Shown here: piece after piece, positions 24,501-29,162 of the stretch
Layout of the letters: the number at the start of each line of letters is the position of its first letter
Numbering within the stretch: position 1 is the first letter of the stretch
The notes under the pieces: generated by a model
The model's input: only the letters and a program-made list of their open reading frames with translations
The model's database searches: none
Told to the model about the DNA's origin: nothing
Assembly (NCBI RefSeq): GCF_014356525.2
Contig: NC_052505.1
Location: 5,897,836 to 5,961,835, forward strand
Direction: 5' to 3'
Origin: Nilaparvata lugens
Lineage: Eukaryota > Arthropoda > Insecta > Hemiptera > Delphacidae
Length of the DNA: 64,000 nt
Made by a program: the position numbers and the translations under genes

Positions 24501-25585
24501 TAGATTCAGAATTACTGTTCTAGATTTTGTTGATTTTAAATTTTAATAATATCTATTTGATTCAAAATTTGCTAAAGTCTGTGAGATATAAAGCTGCGTA
24601 CACATATACGCGCCTCCAACACGCACCGAGTACGCTCCGCCCTCGTACCGCCCTCGTTCCTCCATCGCACCGCAGTCGCCCCACCCCCGCTCTGCAGTCG
24701 CACCCATCATGAACGTTACGGAAAATGTTAGCTCTTCTCGCGTTCCCCGGTCGATCCACTCTTGCTCGCCGGTCGATCATCAATCGCTCTGCTGGAGTGA
24801 CGTTCGGTTGCGGAGCAGAGCGAAAGTCTGTACGCACTTTTAGTTAACATGAAGAGGAGAAACCCATTATTCTTCCACAGTTTGTAGCATAGACAGAGAC
24901 GGACATCCTGCGCACAATTGGATGCGCCGTGTAATTTTGTTTCACGTTCTTGTGATGAAAACATCTCCGTAATCACACTAACCAATATACCTGCTGACCA
25001 GTAAACGACTTTAGAACAATGCCAGGCAATAGCTGGAGGGGGGGTGTTGCTTCGTCGCGTTACAACGCTCTCTCTCCCAGACTCAAAAGAAGGAGAATGC
25101 TGCTAGGTAGTGGGAGTGATTAGTGAAGGACAGAGCATCGTCCGTCTTCGAAAAGAGCCGTGTTAGAAGTAATTTCTCACGGACTTTAGTGTTTCTGAGC
25201 TTTGAAGAGTGTGAATTGTTTTTGAAAAAGTTAATGTGACATAACCTACATTTTGATTCGGACAGTATAGTATAAATTGGAAATGGGAGAGTTTTGGGCA
25301 TGAGCCTGTTGTACCTCTCCTTATCTCAAGTATTTGTTTAAAATGTGATAAATGTGATAAAATATTTGAGGAATTATGTTTTTTGCAGGATACGATTGGA
25401 CATCTCGAGAATATTCAACTTGGTCGGAGTCTGTTTGGCAAGAAATGAGTCTGAGGATGTTTCTGAAGCCGTCTCGTCAGCAAGAAATGGTCACTTTGGT
25501 GGTTGGACTTGTCACACTTGTGCTCTCTTTCATCGTAGTCTACTGGCTAAAATCTCAAGCTCATCTGCTCTTCCAAATTGAGTAA
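1..25585 (+). CDS. nct: Nicastrin gene (gamma-secretase subunit), 5' end outside window
   Basis: Nicastrin is the large type I membrane glycoprotein of gamma-secretase. With presenilin, APH-1 and PEN-2 it forms the protease that cuts Notch and APP-like proteins in the membrane, and its ectodomain gates substrate entry. Coding segments are 1-10, 1873-1999, 5052-5289, 7293-7440, 9622-9843 (or its twin 10938-11159), 12379-12581, 14586-14788, 16717-16900, 21177-21395, 23621-23723 and 25389-25585. Using one copy of the twin exon they total 1854 nt, i.e. 617 residues plus TAA, and every junction is in phase. The protein follows human nicastrin from its GCQSSISG region to the C-terminus. It keeps the GEMYDYIGS block (E260 and D263-S267 of the visible protein), which corresponds to the substrate-gate Glu and the DYIGS motif, plus a C-terminal membrane helix and a short cytosolic tail. 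The signal peptide and roughly the first 60 residues are missing because the window starts inside the gene. Identity rests on recognising the family; the splice sites are inferred. Confidence 0.95.
45..200 (+). repeat. SINE-like fragment
   Basis: The core GATGGGCACGTTAAACTGTC (51-70) and the end CCATACGAATATT are shared with an inverted copy at 35786-35930. The core also resembles the body of the tRNA-derived SINE at 20525-20775 (GGATGGACACGCTAAGCCGT). It has inserted directly after the donor of the first exon fragment. Confidence 0.55.
230..826 (-). mobile_element. Helitron-like non-autonomous element carrying a nested MITE
   Basis: Read on the minus strand it begins ATCCTATACTATTAAACGAG and contains CTCAAAAACGGCTCTAACGA, the classic insect Helitron 5' region. 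It ends with the small hairpin CGAGCGAAGCTCGGTCCCCG. A 110-bp foldback MITE (382-492) has landed inside it. Relatives lie at 27577-28296, 57814-58227 and 63894-64000. Confidence 0.6.
382..492. mobile_element. Foldback MITE (TTGCACAAAAGCCGG family)
   Basis: The left arm CCCAGTTGCACAAAAGCCGG is mirrored by CCGGCTTTTTTGCAACCGGC on the right. The whole element folds into a hairpin around TAATCAGGATT. Six or more copies occur in the window. Confidence 0.7.
827..1120. other. AT-rich intron sequence with a LINE-tail-like end
   Basis: 827-1030 shows no recognisable element. 1035-1120 (AGAATTGGAACCGTTTTGAG to AATGATTGAATAA) recurs at 16452-16537, so it is a dispersed 3'-tail-like repeat. Confidence 0.4.
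1121..1611. mobile_element. MITE of the GAGGTCCACGTTATAATGG family, worn left end
   Basis: It starts at ATAATGGCAGTATTTGATTA and ends with the inverted terminus CACTGTCACTGTAACTTGGA followed by CCTCAGTATAG. Internal sequence (CCTTGTCTATCACTCGTCAA) is shared with the copies at 7451, 18297 and 34792. Confidence 0.7.
1873..1999 (+). CDS. nct: Nicastrin exon (N-terminal ectodomain)
   Basis: Acceptor TTCTACAG lies before 1873 and donor GTAAGT begins at 2000. The exon encodes SLSGSLGVIHFIENEHDIDW followed by LINNAKAGPYMAVVPPKIFN and QR across the junction. It matches the human GVIHVVEKEEDLQWVL...PYMVLL segment. It enters with two bases of a split Ser codon and leaves with AG of an Arg codon. Confidence 0.92.
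2000..3235. repeat. Intron stretch with composite foldback repeat
   Basis: 2000-2220 is AT-rich DNA with nothing recognised. 2225-3235 holds repeated CGGCGTTA and CCGATTAA words, mirrored at both ends (AATCAGCGTTAGTTTTACGG and TTAACCGACGTATGTGCAAC). Its middle (2735-2945) carries the sequence that forms the 93-bp satellite at 55371-55835 and recurs inverted at 15835-16030. It is probably a non-autonomous DNA element. Confidence 0.45.
3347..4296 (+). pseudogene. Broken duplicate of the start of the nicastrin exon at 5052
   Basis: 3352-3390 repeats the acceptor and first bases of the 5052 exon (CTGTCCTCTCCAGAAATTTG, then ATGCTAGAACTCCAA). The matching continuation AAGCTCTAAAGACATCAATA appears at 4273-4292, after a transposon insertion. 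The Helitron at 4301-5028 begins right after it. Only ~60 exon bases are present, so it cannot act as an exon. Confidence 0.65.
3449..4161. mobile_element. Degenerate mariner/Tc1-like foldback with transposase remnant
   Basis: The ends are inverted copies of one another (GATTATAAAAGGACTTTACAAC and its mirror near 4125-4150), and the arms reach ~210 bp. The middle encodes WPPRSPDLTPMDFFLWGF then VYVPPQPDNLHDLRNRI, the well-known region before the third catalytic Asp of insect DD34D/DD37D-type transposases. Both arms carry mirrored copies of the transposase C-terminus, so it is an internal inverted duplication and not an intact gene. Confidence 0.7.
4301..5028 (-). mobile_element. Non-autonomous Helitron, ends intact
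   Basis: On the minus strand the element begins TCTATATATATAAAAGCGAA, runs through a (TGAC/TCAC) microsatellite and CTACCGGACCAAAAACGTCC, and ends with a hairpin and CTAG. It sits between A and T as Helitrons do. Its 3' part carries GC-rich inverted hairpins (GCGAGCGAAGCGAGCC). A second copy is at 6052-7106. Confidence 0.8.
4915..5005. repeat. (GTGA)n/(GTCA)n microsatellite
   Basis: About ten GAGT units switch to about nine CAGT units inside the Helitron 5' region. A shorter version is present in the second copy at 7038-7078. Confidence 0.9.
5052..5289 (+). CDS. nct: Nicastrin exon (Cys-rich ectodomain lobe)
   Basis: Acceptor CTCTCCAG precedes the exon and donor GTAAAT follows. It encodes NLMLELQSSKDISGILLAIN and continues through FSPDDTCPNRYSGEG, DWNPVGTSLLLVDWGKPMFV and VIEKIHQ. 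This corresponds to the human DLMEKLKGRTSRIAGLAV...FSPSVQCPN...IQWNSLGNGL...PIFLLEDENETKVIK region, with its paired cysteines. A Helitron ends only 23 bp upstream (4301-5028). A broken copy of this exon's start lies further upstream (see 3347-4296). Confidence 0.95.
5290..6051. other. Intron sequence, nothing recognised
   Basis: AT-rich DNA with no open frame resembling nicastrin and no copy of the repeat families seen elsewhere. Confidence 0.5.
6052..7106 (-). mobile_element. Second copy of the Helitron, with a nested retroposon
   Basis: It shares both ends with 4301-5028: CTAG plus the GCGAGCGAAGCGAGCC hairpin at the left, and the GAGTGCCATTTCGCTTTTAT end at the right. The body is interrupted at 6485-6869 by a retroposed piece. 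The minus-strand 5' terminus is slightly altered (no clear TC). Confidence 0.75.
6485..6869 (-). mobile_element. 5'-truncated LINE or SINE inside the Helitron
   Basis: The insertion is flanked by the 12-bp direct repeat ATTAAGAGAATA (6473-6484 and 6870-6881). On the minus strand it ends in TGTACAAATAAAATGATT and an (ATT)n run, as retroposons do. No coding remnant was seen. Confidence 0.65.
7293..7440 (+). CDS. nct: Nicastrin exon
   Basis: Acceptor TTGTTTCCAG, donor GTAAGT at 7441. It encodes CFLKFNQPFDDSQMHKSLCS then LQMKSHMHAAVDTATCIRRS and NSITFVFNP. The motif SHMHA-x-x-x-TATC-x-RRS is a clear nicastrin signature (human SHMHAVISTATCMRRS). A complete MITE begins about 10 bp after the donor. 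Confidence 0.95.
7451..7665. mobile_element. Complete MITE, GAGGTCCACGTTATAATGG family
   Basis: The termini GTGAGGTCCACGTTATAATG and CATTATAACGTGGACCTCAC are perfect mirrors over 20 bp. The element is ~215 bp and lies 10 bp after a nicastrin donor. The copy at 23288-23514 is its closest relative, in the opposite orientation. Confidence 0.85.
7666..8350. repeat. Intron with inverted GACGTCA arms and a truncated MITE
   Basis: 7698-7811 has mirrored arms around GTGTGACGTCAGCAAAGGTAGG and CTACCTGTGCTGACGTCACA, a foldback of ~115 bp. 7817-8117 ends with CCATTATAACGTGGACCTCA, a right end of the common MITE. 8118-8350 shows nothing further. Confidence 0.5.
8352..8424 (-). repeat. 3' fragment of the tRNA-derived SINE
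   Basis: TAATAATATCGAGTGACCTG followed by GGCTCAGGTCTGGTGTCAGA is the inverted tail of the SINE at 20525-20775. Only the last ~70 bp are present. Confidence 0.7.
8425..8930. other. Intron sequence, one possible MITE remnant
   Basis: 8569-8670 contains ATGCCCGGTTGCATAGTCGT and GGTCGTTGCACAGTCGTTTG, suggesting a decayed foldback. The rest is unassigned. Confidence 0.3.
8930..9062 (-). repeat. tRNA-derived SINE fragment
   Basis: On the minus strand TGGTGTAAGGCTAAGCA resembles a pol III A box and GGTTCGTTTCCCGGG a B box, spaced as in a tRNA. Flanking copies of CAGCCCGGGAAA and TTTCCCGGGCTG make it partly palindromic. It is not a functional tRNA: no acceptor stem is visible. Confidence 0.5.
9063..9453. 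other. Intron sequence, nothing recognised
   Basis: Moderately AT-rich, without repeat matches to the rest of the window. It includes a near-palindromic ATGATCCGGATCAATTGATC word. Confidence 0.4.
9622..9843 (+). CDS. nct: Nicastrin exon, copy 1 of a duplicated exon
   Basis: Acceptor GATTCTAG, donor GTGAGA at 9844. Spliced to the previous exon it reads NPLSYCDGMGDKNIISTLEP, then RSILLFSTRLDTASMFDGVM and onward to SSILPANSSL. It corresponds to human SDYNVWSMLKPI...[20 protein letters not shown]. The 222-nt length is divisible by three and the exon starts and ends in the same phase, so it can be included, skipped or doubled without a frame change. A twin with identical protein lies at 10938-11159. 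Confidence 0.93.
9869..10086 (+). repeat. Retroposon-like insertion with (TA)n tract
   Basis: GACTCACACCTGCGCACAGG, then ~100 bp of TA repeats (9917-10020), then TCAATAAACTTGAATTCGAA. It is absent from the paired position in copy 2, so it was gained by copy 1 or lost by copy 2 after duplication. Confidence 0.7.
10087..10568. mobile_element. Foldback MITE with GAGCCTGGTTTTCATTAG ends
   Basis: The left end GAGCCTGGTTTTCATTAGTA and right end CTAGTGAAAACCAGGCTC mirror one another. The inside is full of GTAGAGT/ACTCTAC words. A copy lacking its right part follows the second exon copy at 11186. Confidence 0.7.
10938..11159 (+). CDS. nct: Nicastrin exon, copy 2 (twin of 9622-9843)
   Basis: It has the same acceptor, donor and length as copy 1 and encodes exactly the same residues. 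I count five base differences from copy 1, all synonymous. If both copies were spliced in tandem the junction would read GTG (Val) and the frame would stay open, adding 74 residues. It could be a mutually exclusive exon, a tandemly included exon, a recently duplicated spare, or two haplotypes placed in series by the assembler. Confidence 0.8.
11454..11640 (+). mobile_element. 5'-truncated non-LTR retrotransposon tail
   Basis: It decodes to YKPDGRKGVGRPMEK..., the region that closes ORF2 of many insect LINEs, and ends in (GAT)n. It is flanked by the direct repeat AAAAAAGTAT (11444-11453 and 11641-11650). It is present only in copy 2 of the exon duplication. Confidence 0.75.
11711..12378. other. 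Intron with a partial MITE
   Basis: 11711-12130 includes a mirrored CGTTCAGTGTGAGCAGC-type stretch near 12000-12050 but no firm element. 12136-12262 (GATAGGATAGCAGAGTTGCC to GACATAATATTAATTGTT) is an internal part of the common MITE. Confidence 0.4.
12379..12581 (+). CDS. nct: Nicastrin exon with DYIGS motif
   Basis: Acceptor TTTTGCAG, donor GTAAGT at 12582. It encodes ERNVMFAMFNGEMYDYIGSG then RTVYDIMQKTFP and so on to CHTKRMNND. Human [24 protein letters not shown] aligns directly. The Glu of GEM and the DYIGS residues implicated in substrate access are all kept. Confidence 0.96.
12625..13996 (-). mobile_element. LINE 3' half with reverse-transcriptase C-terminal remnant, split by a foldback element
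   Basis: On the minus strand 13501-13944 encodes LHIEPLLRVQKLIMRVINQK then PPRYSSDQLFNEFDVMDQRQ, typical of the domain downstream of LINE reverse transcriptase. A frame break is seen near 13950. The 3' untranslated part continues at 13369-13500 and resumes at 12625-12757. The uninterrupted version is seen at 62945-63220, which shows that 12758-13368 is an insertion. Confidence 0.75.
12758..13368. mobile_element. Foldback element (TTGCGCACTAGTTGCAC family) with nested MITE
   Basis: It is related to the 31380-33040 array (CAAAGTGACAGTTTGCTGCA words, CCGCACTAG and CCTACAGTTAC ends). A truncated GTGAGGCCCACGTTATAATGG MITE occupies about 12951-13020. The order is therefore LINE first, foldback second, MITE third. 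Confidence 0.65.
14050..14170 (-). repeat. Fragment of the GACCGAGCGAAGTGAGGTC element
   Basis: Inverted match to 59283-59420: GCGTTTCTCCGTAAATGCGG and TCTTAGACCTCACTTCGCTC. Only the end containing the small hairpin is present. Confidence 0.6.
14264..14552 (+). repeat. Two-copy ~145-bp tandem repeat beside a nicastrin acceptor
   Basis: TTATTTTGGGAAATAAAACG to GTTGTGTTCATTA occurs twice head to tail. The second copy ends ~30 bp before the exon at 14586. Each copy carries a piece of the MITE end (GAGGACCTCACTATA). Confidence 0.8.
14586..14788 (+). CDS. nct: Nicastrin exon
   Basis: The first AG at 14582-14583 would put the exon out of frame. The AG at 14584-14585 keeps the phase, so the start is set at 14586. 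It encodes RLDIFTPQVDLLTKEFCRSL, then ELPPSSVHPFLKRDKNIPAV and VLANHGKEYIN, matching human [29 protein letters not shown]. The donor GTGATT is weaker than the others. A two-copy tandem repeat abuts the upstream side. Confidence 0.92.
14971..15470. mobile_element. Non-autonomous piggyBac-like element
   Basis: A 500-bp element is flanked on both sides by TTAA (14967-14970 and 15471-15474), the piggyBac target. Its ends are mirrored: CCTTCCGGTAGTCG and CGACTGCCGGAAGG. No transposase frame is seen inside. Confidence 0.75.
15702..16088. mobile_element. Foldback MITE of the CCGGTTAAATTTTAATCG family with inner repeat
   Basis: The ends GTGCCGGTTAAATTTTAATC and GATTAAAATTTAACCGGCTT are mirrored. The middle (15835-16030) is the inverted copy of the 2735-2945 sequence. 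Confidence 0.65.
16172..16454. mobile_element. MITE with GTGCGTACAG-type ends
   Basis: TAAGTTGCGTACAGACTTTT at left is mirrored by AAACGCAGCTTTA at right. It is related to 24591-24844 and 49915-50083 through the CAGCTGATGCCAAGCTT words. Confidence 0.5.
16545..16625 (-). repeat. LINE 3'-tail fragment
   Basis: On the minus strand GAGAGGGCCGACTGCGCCCT leads to CAGTCATTCTATTCTATT. The same tail is at 33093-33170 in the plus orientation. Confidence 0.6.
16717..16900 (+). CDS. nct: Nicastrin exon
   Basis: Acceptor AATTCCAG, donor GTAAGA at 16901. It encodes RYYNGLMDNASNIEYRYYNS, then IPEESVQAVLAKISTSLAKS and LYAWVTRKNYTG...VVKPDI. This fits the human KYYQSIYDTAENINVSY...VLGRALYELAGGTNFSD segment, including an N-Y-T glycosylation sequon. 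A tandem satellite starts about 40 bp into the next intron. Confidence 0.93.
16940..18270 (+). repeat. Tandem satellite array, ~165-bp unit, about eight copies
   Basis: Units begin AATCTATGGAGAAACATATT and contain CTCACATCTGCCAGATTTCA and GACGAACTGAAACAAGTGGG. Start points near 17030, 17190, 17320, 17490, 17655, 17815, 17980 and 18137 vary through small indels. The array fills the intron just after the exon at 16717-16900. Confidence 0.85.
18297..18545 (+). mobile_element. MITE, GAGGTCCACGTTATAATGG family, right end lost
   Basis: It starts ATAGTGAGGTCCATGTTATA and shares inner sequence with the 1121 copy, but stops at CAGGTATCAGCTAGCATCC without the mirrored terminus. Confidence 0.65.
18712..19093. 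mobile_element. Long-arm foldback element
   Basis: Arms of ~150 bp are mirrored: GACCGGTTTCGGTTATTACA against TGTAATAACCGAAACCGGCC, and CAGCAGAATTTATACTAGTA against its complement. They are separated by a short loop around 18850-18940. Confidence 0.8.
19094..19465. other. Higher-GC unclassified segment
   Basis: Markedly richer in GC than the surrounding intron, with short mirrored words (GGATACAGGGGTCGGCTCCT with GTATCC nearby). No known protein is readable. It is probably an old transposon fragment. Confidence 0.3.
19466..19936 (+). repeat. Repeat of the GGCAAGGAAAGTTGTGTG family, shorter copy
   Basis: From ATCGATAAGCTCTATTAACT to GCCACACCAGATTTTTTC it matches the second half of 21431-22380. 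Confidence 0.7.
20525..20775 (+). mobile_element. tRNA-derived SINE
   Basis: The head GTGGCCGTAGCCGAGTGGAT contains an A-box-like TAGCCGAGTGG, and GGTTCAAATCCCGGCCC holds a B box, as in Leu/Ser-type tRNAs. The body (GGTCCGGCTGCCTAAAAAGT to GCCAGGTCACTCG) and an (ATT)n tail follow. The lack of a closed acceptor stem and the long 3' body argue against a real tRNA gene. Confidence 0.8.
21177..21395 (+). CDS. nct: Nicastrin exon
   Basis: Acceptor TTGTTTCAG, donor GTAAGT at 21396. It encodes IDELLYCYLESRNCKIFKQS, then LTPLYVGVYKSPNTITKLTA and VYFTGRNVNISESHCKSSDD. It parallels human VTRLLYGFLIKANNSWFQS...HYIAVSSPTNTT...LTREQCQDPS. It has 73 whole codons and phase 0 at both ends. Confidence 0.92.
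21431..22382 (+). mobile_element. Long repeat of the CCTTGCC...GGCAAGG family
   Basis: It starts CCTTGCCCTATTACCATAGG within 40 bp of a nicastrin donor and ends GGCAAGGAAAGTTGTGTGTG. It contains a (TG)n run (21550-21591) and GAAACGGCTCCAACGATTTT, a Helitron-like word. A shorter copy is at 19466-19936. Confidence 0.6.
22514..23259. mobile_element. Mariner-type foldback with ~200-bp inverted arms
   Basis: The ends TACAGGGTGAGTCATATGTA and TACATTTATGACTCACACTGTA (read in two parts) are mirrored. Matching arms carry CCCCTCATAAGGGGGTGACT and its mirror. The inner part repeats GCCGCCATTTTGGATA three times. It has TA-flanked termini of mariner style and no transposase frame. Confidence 0.75.
23288..23514. 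mobile_element. Complete MITE, inverse of the 7451 copy
   Basis: ATAGTGAGGTCCACGTTATA at left and TATAACATGGTCCTCACTAT at right. The internal sequence is the reverse of 7451-7665. Confidence 0.85.
23621..23723 (+). CDS. nct: Nicastrin exon (ALSPAFE motif)
   Basis: Acceptor GATTTTTCAG, donor GTAACC at 23724. It encodes DYSYYWISGQSGKGECKQTT then VQLLKALSPAFEIE. Human LYEYSWVQG...CVRSTARLARALSPAFELS aligns, with the Cys and the ALSPAFE block kept. Confidence 0.94.
23724..24590. other. Intron sequence, nothing recognised
   Basis: AT-rich, with one LINE-tail-like A/T run near 24190-24260. No exon-like frame was seen. Confidence 0.4.
24591..24844. mobile_element. GC-rich MITE with AGCTGCGTACACATATACGCG end
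   Basis: AAGCTGCGTACACATATACG at left and CTGTACGCACTTTTAGTT at right. The inside is unusually GC-rich (CCGCCCTCGTACCGCCCTCG). It is related by its ends to 49915-50083. Confidence 0.6.
25389..25585 (+). CDS. nct: Nicastrin last coding exon (membrane helix and tail)
   Basis: Acceptor TTTTTTGCAG, stop TAA at 25583-25585. It encodes GYDWTSREYSTWSESVWQEM, then SLRMFLKPSRQQEMVTLVVG, LVTLVLSFIVVYWLKSQAHL and LFQIE. Human [22 protein letters not shown]...[20 protein letters not shown] matches. The single membrane helix is roughly LVVGLVTLVLSFIVVYWL and ends in a short cytosolic tail. Three further copies of the last ~60 nt follow downstream. Confidence 0.95.
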
Positions 25586-25612
25586 ATATATTTAATTTTA
25601 TATAAATTACAG

Positions 25613-25676
25613 ACTTATTATTATTGTCGTTTACTGGCTGAAATCTCAAGCCCATGTGCTGTTTCAAATAGAGTAA
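25613..25676 (+). pseudogene. Extra copy 1 of the nicastrin terminal segment
   Basis: Just after the real stop, an ATTACAG acceptor-like site is followed by an open segment reading IIIVVYWLKSQAHVLFQIE and TAA (25674-25676). Compared with the genuine tail, nearly all base differences are silent, with one Leu to Val change. It lacks the rest of the exon, so it is either a duplicated remnant or a tiny alternative end. Confidence 0.6.
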
Positions 25677-25709
25677 AATATACCATACTTCATACAAATT
25701 ATAGACTTA

Positions 25710-26189
25710 CTAGCTTACCCGGCGAACTTCGTACCGCCAAAAAGTCAATGTATCTCATGTCACACTTGACTTTATTTGGTGAATCATAAAATTTATCTGA
25801 CAATCAATATTTTTATTAACATCTCAATACGGACCCTATGTGCTTGAAATTACCGTTTTAATACCAGTAAACAATTTCATCACAAAGTGACGTGTTATTA
25901 CAGCTGGTAAGTCATATGCTAAATCATATTATTATCACAACATGTTCTTTAATCTGATGATCTTCCGGTCTACGTTAGCTGCTCGGCCGACAATTTCGAA
26001 AACATAGGTCTGTAAAAGGATTAATATATAATTATTATTAGCCCCCCTATTAAATTTTCTGGTCAGAAACCATCCCTAATATTCACACAACATATTCCCA
26101 AAGTTTCATGCCGTTCTGTCAAGTAGTTTCCAAGTCTACAGGAACAAACTAACACATAAACAGACATTCATTTTTATATTATAGTGATT
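25710..26189 (+). repeat. Element starting CTAGCTTACCCGGCGAACTT
   Basis: It runs from CTAGCTTACCCGGCGAACTT to ACACATAAACAGACATTCAT and TTTATATTATAGTGATT, a start and end pair I recognise as a style of dispersed insect repeat. It separates two copies of the nicastrin tail. Confidence 0.5.
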
Positions 26190-26251
26190 AATCCATAGAA
26201 TAGAATGACTTCTTCATTTCCTGAGGTGGTGAAATTCTACTCATAAGTATA

Positions 26252-26310
26252 AAGCTGGGTTTAGACGCTCAAGCCATTTGCGCAATGGCTTGAGCGTGTA
26301 AACCCAGCTT
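26252..26310. repeat. Perfect short hairpin
   Basis: AAGCTGGGTTTAGACGCTCA, then AGCCATTTGCGCAATGGCT, then the mirror ending TAAACCCAGCTT. It is nearly perfect over 59 bp, with one unpaired position. Confidence 0.85.
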
Positions 26311-26311
26311 A

Positions 26312-26430
26312 ACGTTGCTCTGGCTCAAATTTCAAGCCCATCTTCTGTTTCAAATGGAGTAAATATTTAAATATTTATACAAATTACAAACTTATTAATA
26401 TATAGAATAGAATGACTTCTTTATATCATG
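26312..26430 (+). pseudogene. Extra copy 2 of the nicastrin terminal segment
   Basis: A shorter copy reads WLKFQAHLLFQME then TAA at 26360-26362. It is followed by the same 3'-flanking sequence (tattaatatatagaatagaa) seen after the other copies. It is separated from copy 1 by an inserted element (25710-26189) and a perfect hairpin (26252-26310). Confidence 0.55.
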
Positions 26431-26479
26431 ACTGGTGAAATTCTACTCATAAGATAACGTTTAAATTTAAAATTAAATT

Positions 26480-26610
26480 TGCTTTACTTTGATTTACTGG
26501 CTAAAATCGTAAGCTCATCTGCTGTTCAAATACAGTAAATATACATACTTATACAAATATAGACTTATTAATCTCTATATAGTATGACTTCTTATATTCC
26601 ATGACGACCC
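26480..26610 (+). pseudogene. Extra copy 3 of the nicastrin terminal segment (decayed)
   Basis: The sequence ttactggctaaaatcgtaag and the following ~40 nt resemble the last codons of nicastrin plus 3' flank. A premature stop and a frameshift inside the tail make this copy clearly non-coding. Confidence 0.5.
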
Positions 26611-27576
26611 AAAGTTCCAATCTATAATACAGTATTATAGAGGATGGATTGGCTTATTTACGTTTAGGACAGGAAATACACGATTGAGGCATTATCAAAT
26701 CTGAACTACTGAACTGATAATTTGAAATTTTGCATAAGGTCTTGATTTACCGAGGATGGTTATAGGCTTATTTTAATTTGTATTAATCAATTTAATTTCA
26801 ATTTTATAATTAAAACAAATTTATGCAATTTGTGATTTAAAGTTTATGCGGTAATAAAAGCCCAACCAAACAGTGCTTTAACCAAGTAACTCCATAGCAC
26901 AATATTTGTAGTTTGAATCAAGGTTAGGGTTTGGAGACCAATTAAGCTCAGAGGTCATCTCCTGGCTGTGATTTGAGAAATCATGGTGGATTTGTCGTAA
27001 TGCTGTAGGATGTATGAAACTTTTACGAATCTTATATGTTTTTCAAGTATCAAAACTAATATTAGAACGTAAAAAAATGTCAAATTCATATGAGGAATTC
27101 GACTATTCCCAATAATTGAATTATTATAACCGTTAATACTACCTCGATCGTTAATTCACACCTTCCCTCAGCCATGCCTATCATTCCTACCTTCTTTCAC
27201 TTCTTTCCCTTTCACACATTTTCCCTCTCTGTTATACCTTACCTGCCTTTCACATGGGAAACCATAGTTGGCAAGGTATTTGAACGTCATTCAATTTGAC
27301 GTTCGATAATGGCCGAATAACAAATAGATAACTCATAGACTCTAAGATTAGTAGCAAAACTAAACTAGAAATAAAAACCTGGACATACAGTTGTAACTTT
27401 TTCTTCCATATCGACGTATGAATCTCGAGATTTCTGTTCAAACTACTGTTTGCAAGGCCAATTCTTTTAGATACATTTGTTGAAAGTGGACTCGCTTACA
27501 GTTTTTGCACATTTTTTTCTCTTTTTCCTATTTTCTTCTCCAATACTTTCCTTTTCTTCTCCTCTTCACCCTTCAA
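26611..27576. other. Intergenic sequence, nothing recognised
   Basis: AT-rich, with pyrimidine-rich CTTTCTTTCACTTCTTTCCC near 27180-27230. No supported gene. Confidence 0.4.
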
Positions 27577-28296
27577 TATCGGGGCACCGAGCTTCGCTCG
27601 TTATTTATTTATTGACTTTTGATAAACCGAACAAAATTCTTTAAAATGAGTGGGAAAGTACTAACAGGCACAGCCCAAAACTGTTTCTTTCCCGAATTTT
27701 GATTTATACACTATAAATAGTCCAGAAAGTAGGTTATGTTCCATACACTTGAATTCAGGTTCAATTTTGTGTTCAAACATTTGAAAACAAGAGATTTATA
27801 ATTTATATTAAACAAACCAAACTGAATAACAAAATAACACTCACTAATCACTTGAAATTGTCAAATAATGATCAACTTTTAAAATTATGATATACTCTAG
27901 TTTAGGAGGATTATCATGTCATGTCAATAAATAATCAGATTATGTTGATCAATCGATTAAATTGTCTAGCTAGATAAATTCTCGCTGTTTGATTATGATT
28001 ACACAGCTGGAAATAATTCTGTCTCTCTCCCATAAAGGCACACGCATCTTCTGTTATCGAGAGACGACGAAATTATCAAGTGTTTTCCAAGGATGAATTA
28101 GATCCTTAATGTCGTTCAGCGAGTTTTCCAAAGAATGAGACCTAGTGCAATCGAATCTCTATATCATAAACCTGCTATGTTCCAAATTTCGTGAAAATCG
28201 TTAGCCGTTTTCGAGATCCGTAAAATATAAATAACCTGATATAAAAATAACCACATATAGAGATATACAGAAATTGCTCGCTTAATATAATAGGAT
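27577..28296 (-). mobile_element. Helitron-like element (same family as 230-826)
   Basis: From TATCGGGGCACCGAGCTTCG with the hairpin GAGCTTCGCTC at left to GCTCGCTTAATATAATAGGA at right. It contains CGTTAGCCGTTTTCGAGATC, inverted with respect to the standard Helitron start. Confidence 0.65.
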
Positions 28297-28631
28297 TCCT
28301 TACTTTTATACCCTCTACCTGCCTATTACATGGGAAACATAGTTGGCTAGGTATTTTTCATCCTTGAAGCACACCCCACCATGAAACCTGTTTTTGTATT
28401 TTATTAGAAATTTATTTTTGATTGTGTTTTGATTTCTTTTATGTATATTGTGTTGATTTAAGTAAAATTATTGATTGATTGATTGAGATAAATCCCGAAA
28501 CATTTGTCTCTAAAAAAATCAAAAGGGTACTAGTTTATTCAATTGAAAACTATTAAAATCTAAATTAACATATTAATTTTGATGTTGTATTAAAATATTC
28601 ACATTTTTTTCTATTTTCCAGAGTGGGAGTC

Positions 28632-28752
28632 GCCTGCTAGGAATACGACGCAAATCATATTTCTCTTGCTACATTCCGTAACAATGTTGGAGTACAGCTG
28701 TAACTGTGCTCTGCGGAAGAAAAAAGATCTCAACATAGTTCGTTTTCAATGA
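28632..28752 (+). other. Exon-like open stretch after a good acceptor (weak)
   Basis: CTATTTTCCAG is followed by an open frame EWESPARNTTQIIFLLLHSV ending MLEYSCNCALRKKKD...RFQ and TGA. It resembles nothing I know. It might be an alternative 3' exon or chance. Confidence 0.15.
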
Positions 28753-28898
28753 AATTCACTTGAATGAAGAAATATTACTACGATTCTCAATGTTTTGAAC
28801 AGGTACGATATCAAGGCATCGATTCTCAATTGGTTTGAACATTTTCCAGGTACGATATGACATTTGTTCGGGTATCCTTATCAACACTACTAAGGATA

Positions 28899-29162
28899 TC
28901 ACCATAGAGAAACGATAGCTAAGTAGATATCCCATGGTATAGGCGTTTATGTCGCAATTTTTACTGTTATCTCAAGCGATAGTCCTGTAGTTCTTTCCCT
29001 GAAGTTGTGTGACATGGTCTCTCATATTGTGCCGCTCATACACTCTCACCCCAACAAAACAGTAAAAATCGACATTAATTGGCTTGAGTTAACAGTAAAA
29101 GTTGCGACATAAACGTCCCATACCATGGGATACTACTTACGCTATTGTTTCTCTATGATATC
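28899..29162. mobile_element. MITE with CATAGAGAAACGATAGC ends
   Basis: ACCATAGAGAAACGATAGCT at left and CGCTATTGTTTCTCTATGAT at right. The arms share CCCATGGTATAGGCGTTTAT. Copies are at 34499-34766 and, rearranged, at 53151-53600. Confidence 0.75.

Noticed and set aside
24527..24837. Arg/Pro-rich frames on both strands
   Set aside because: They lie in a GC-rich MITE (24591-24844) whose composition keeps frames open.
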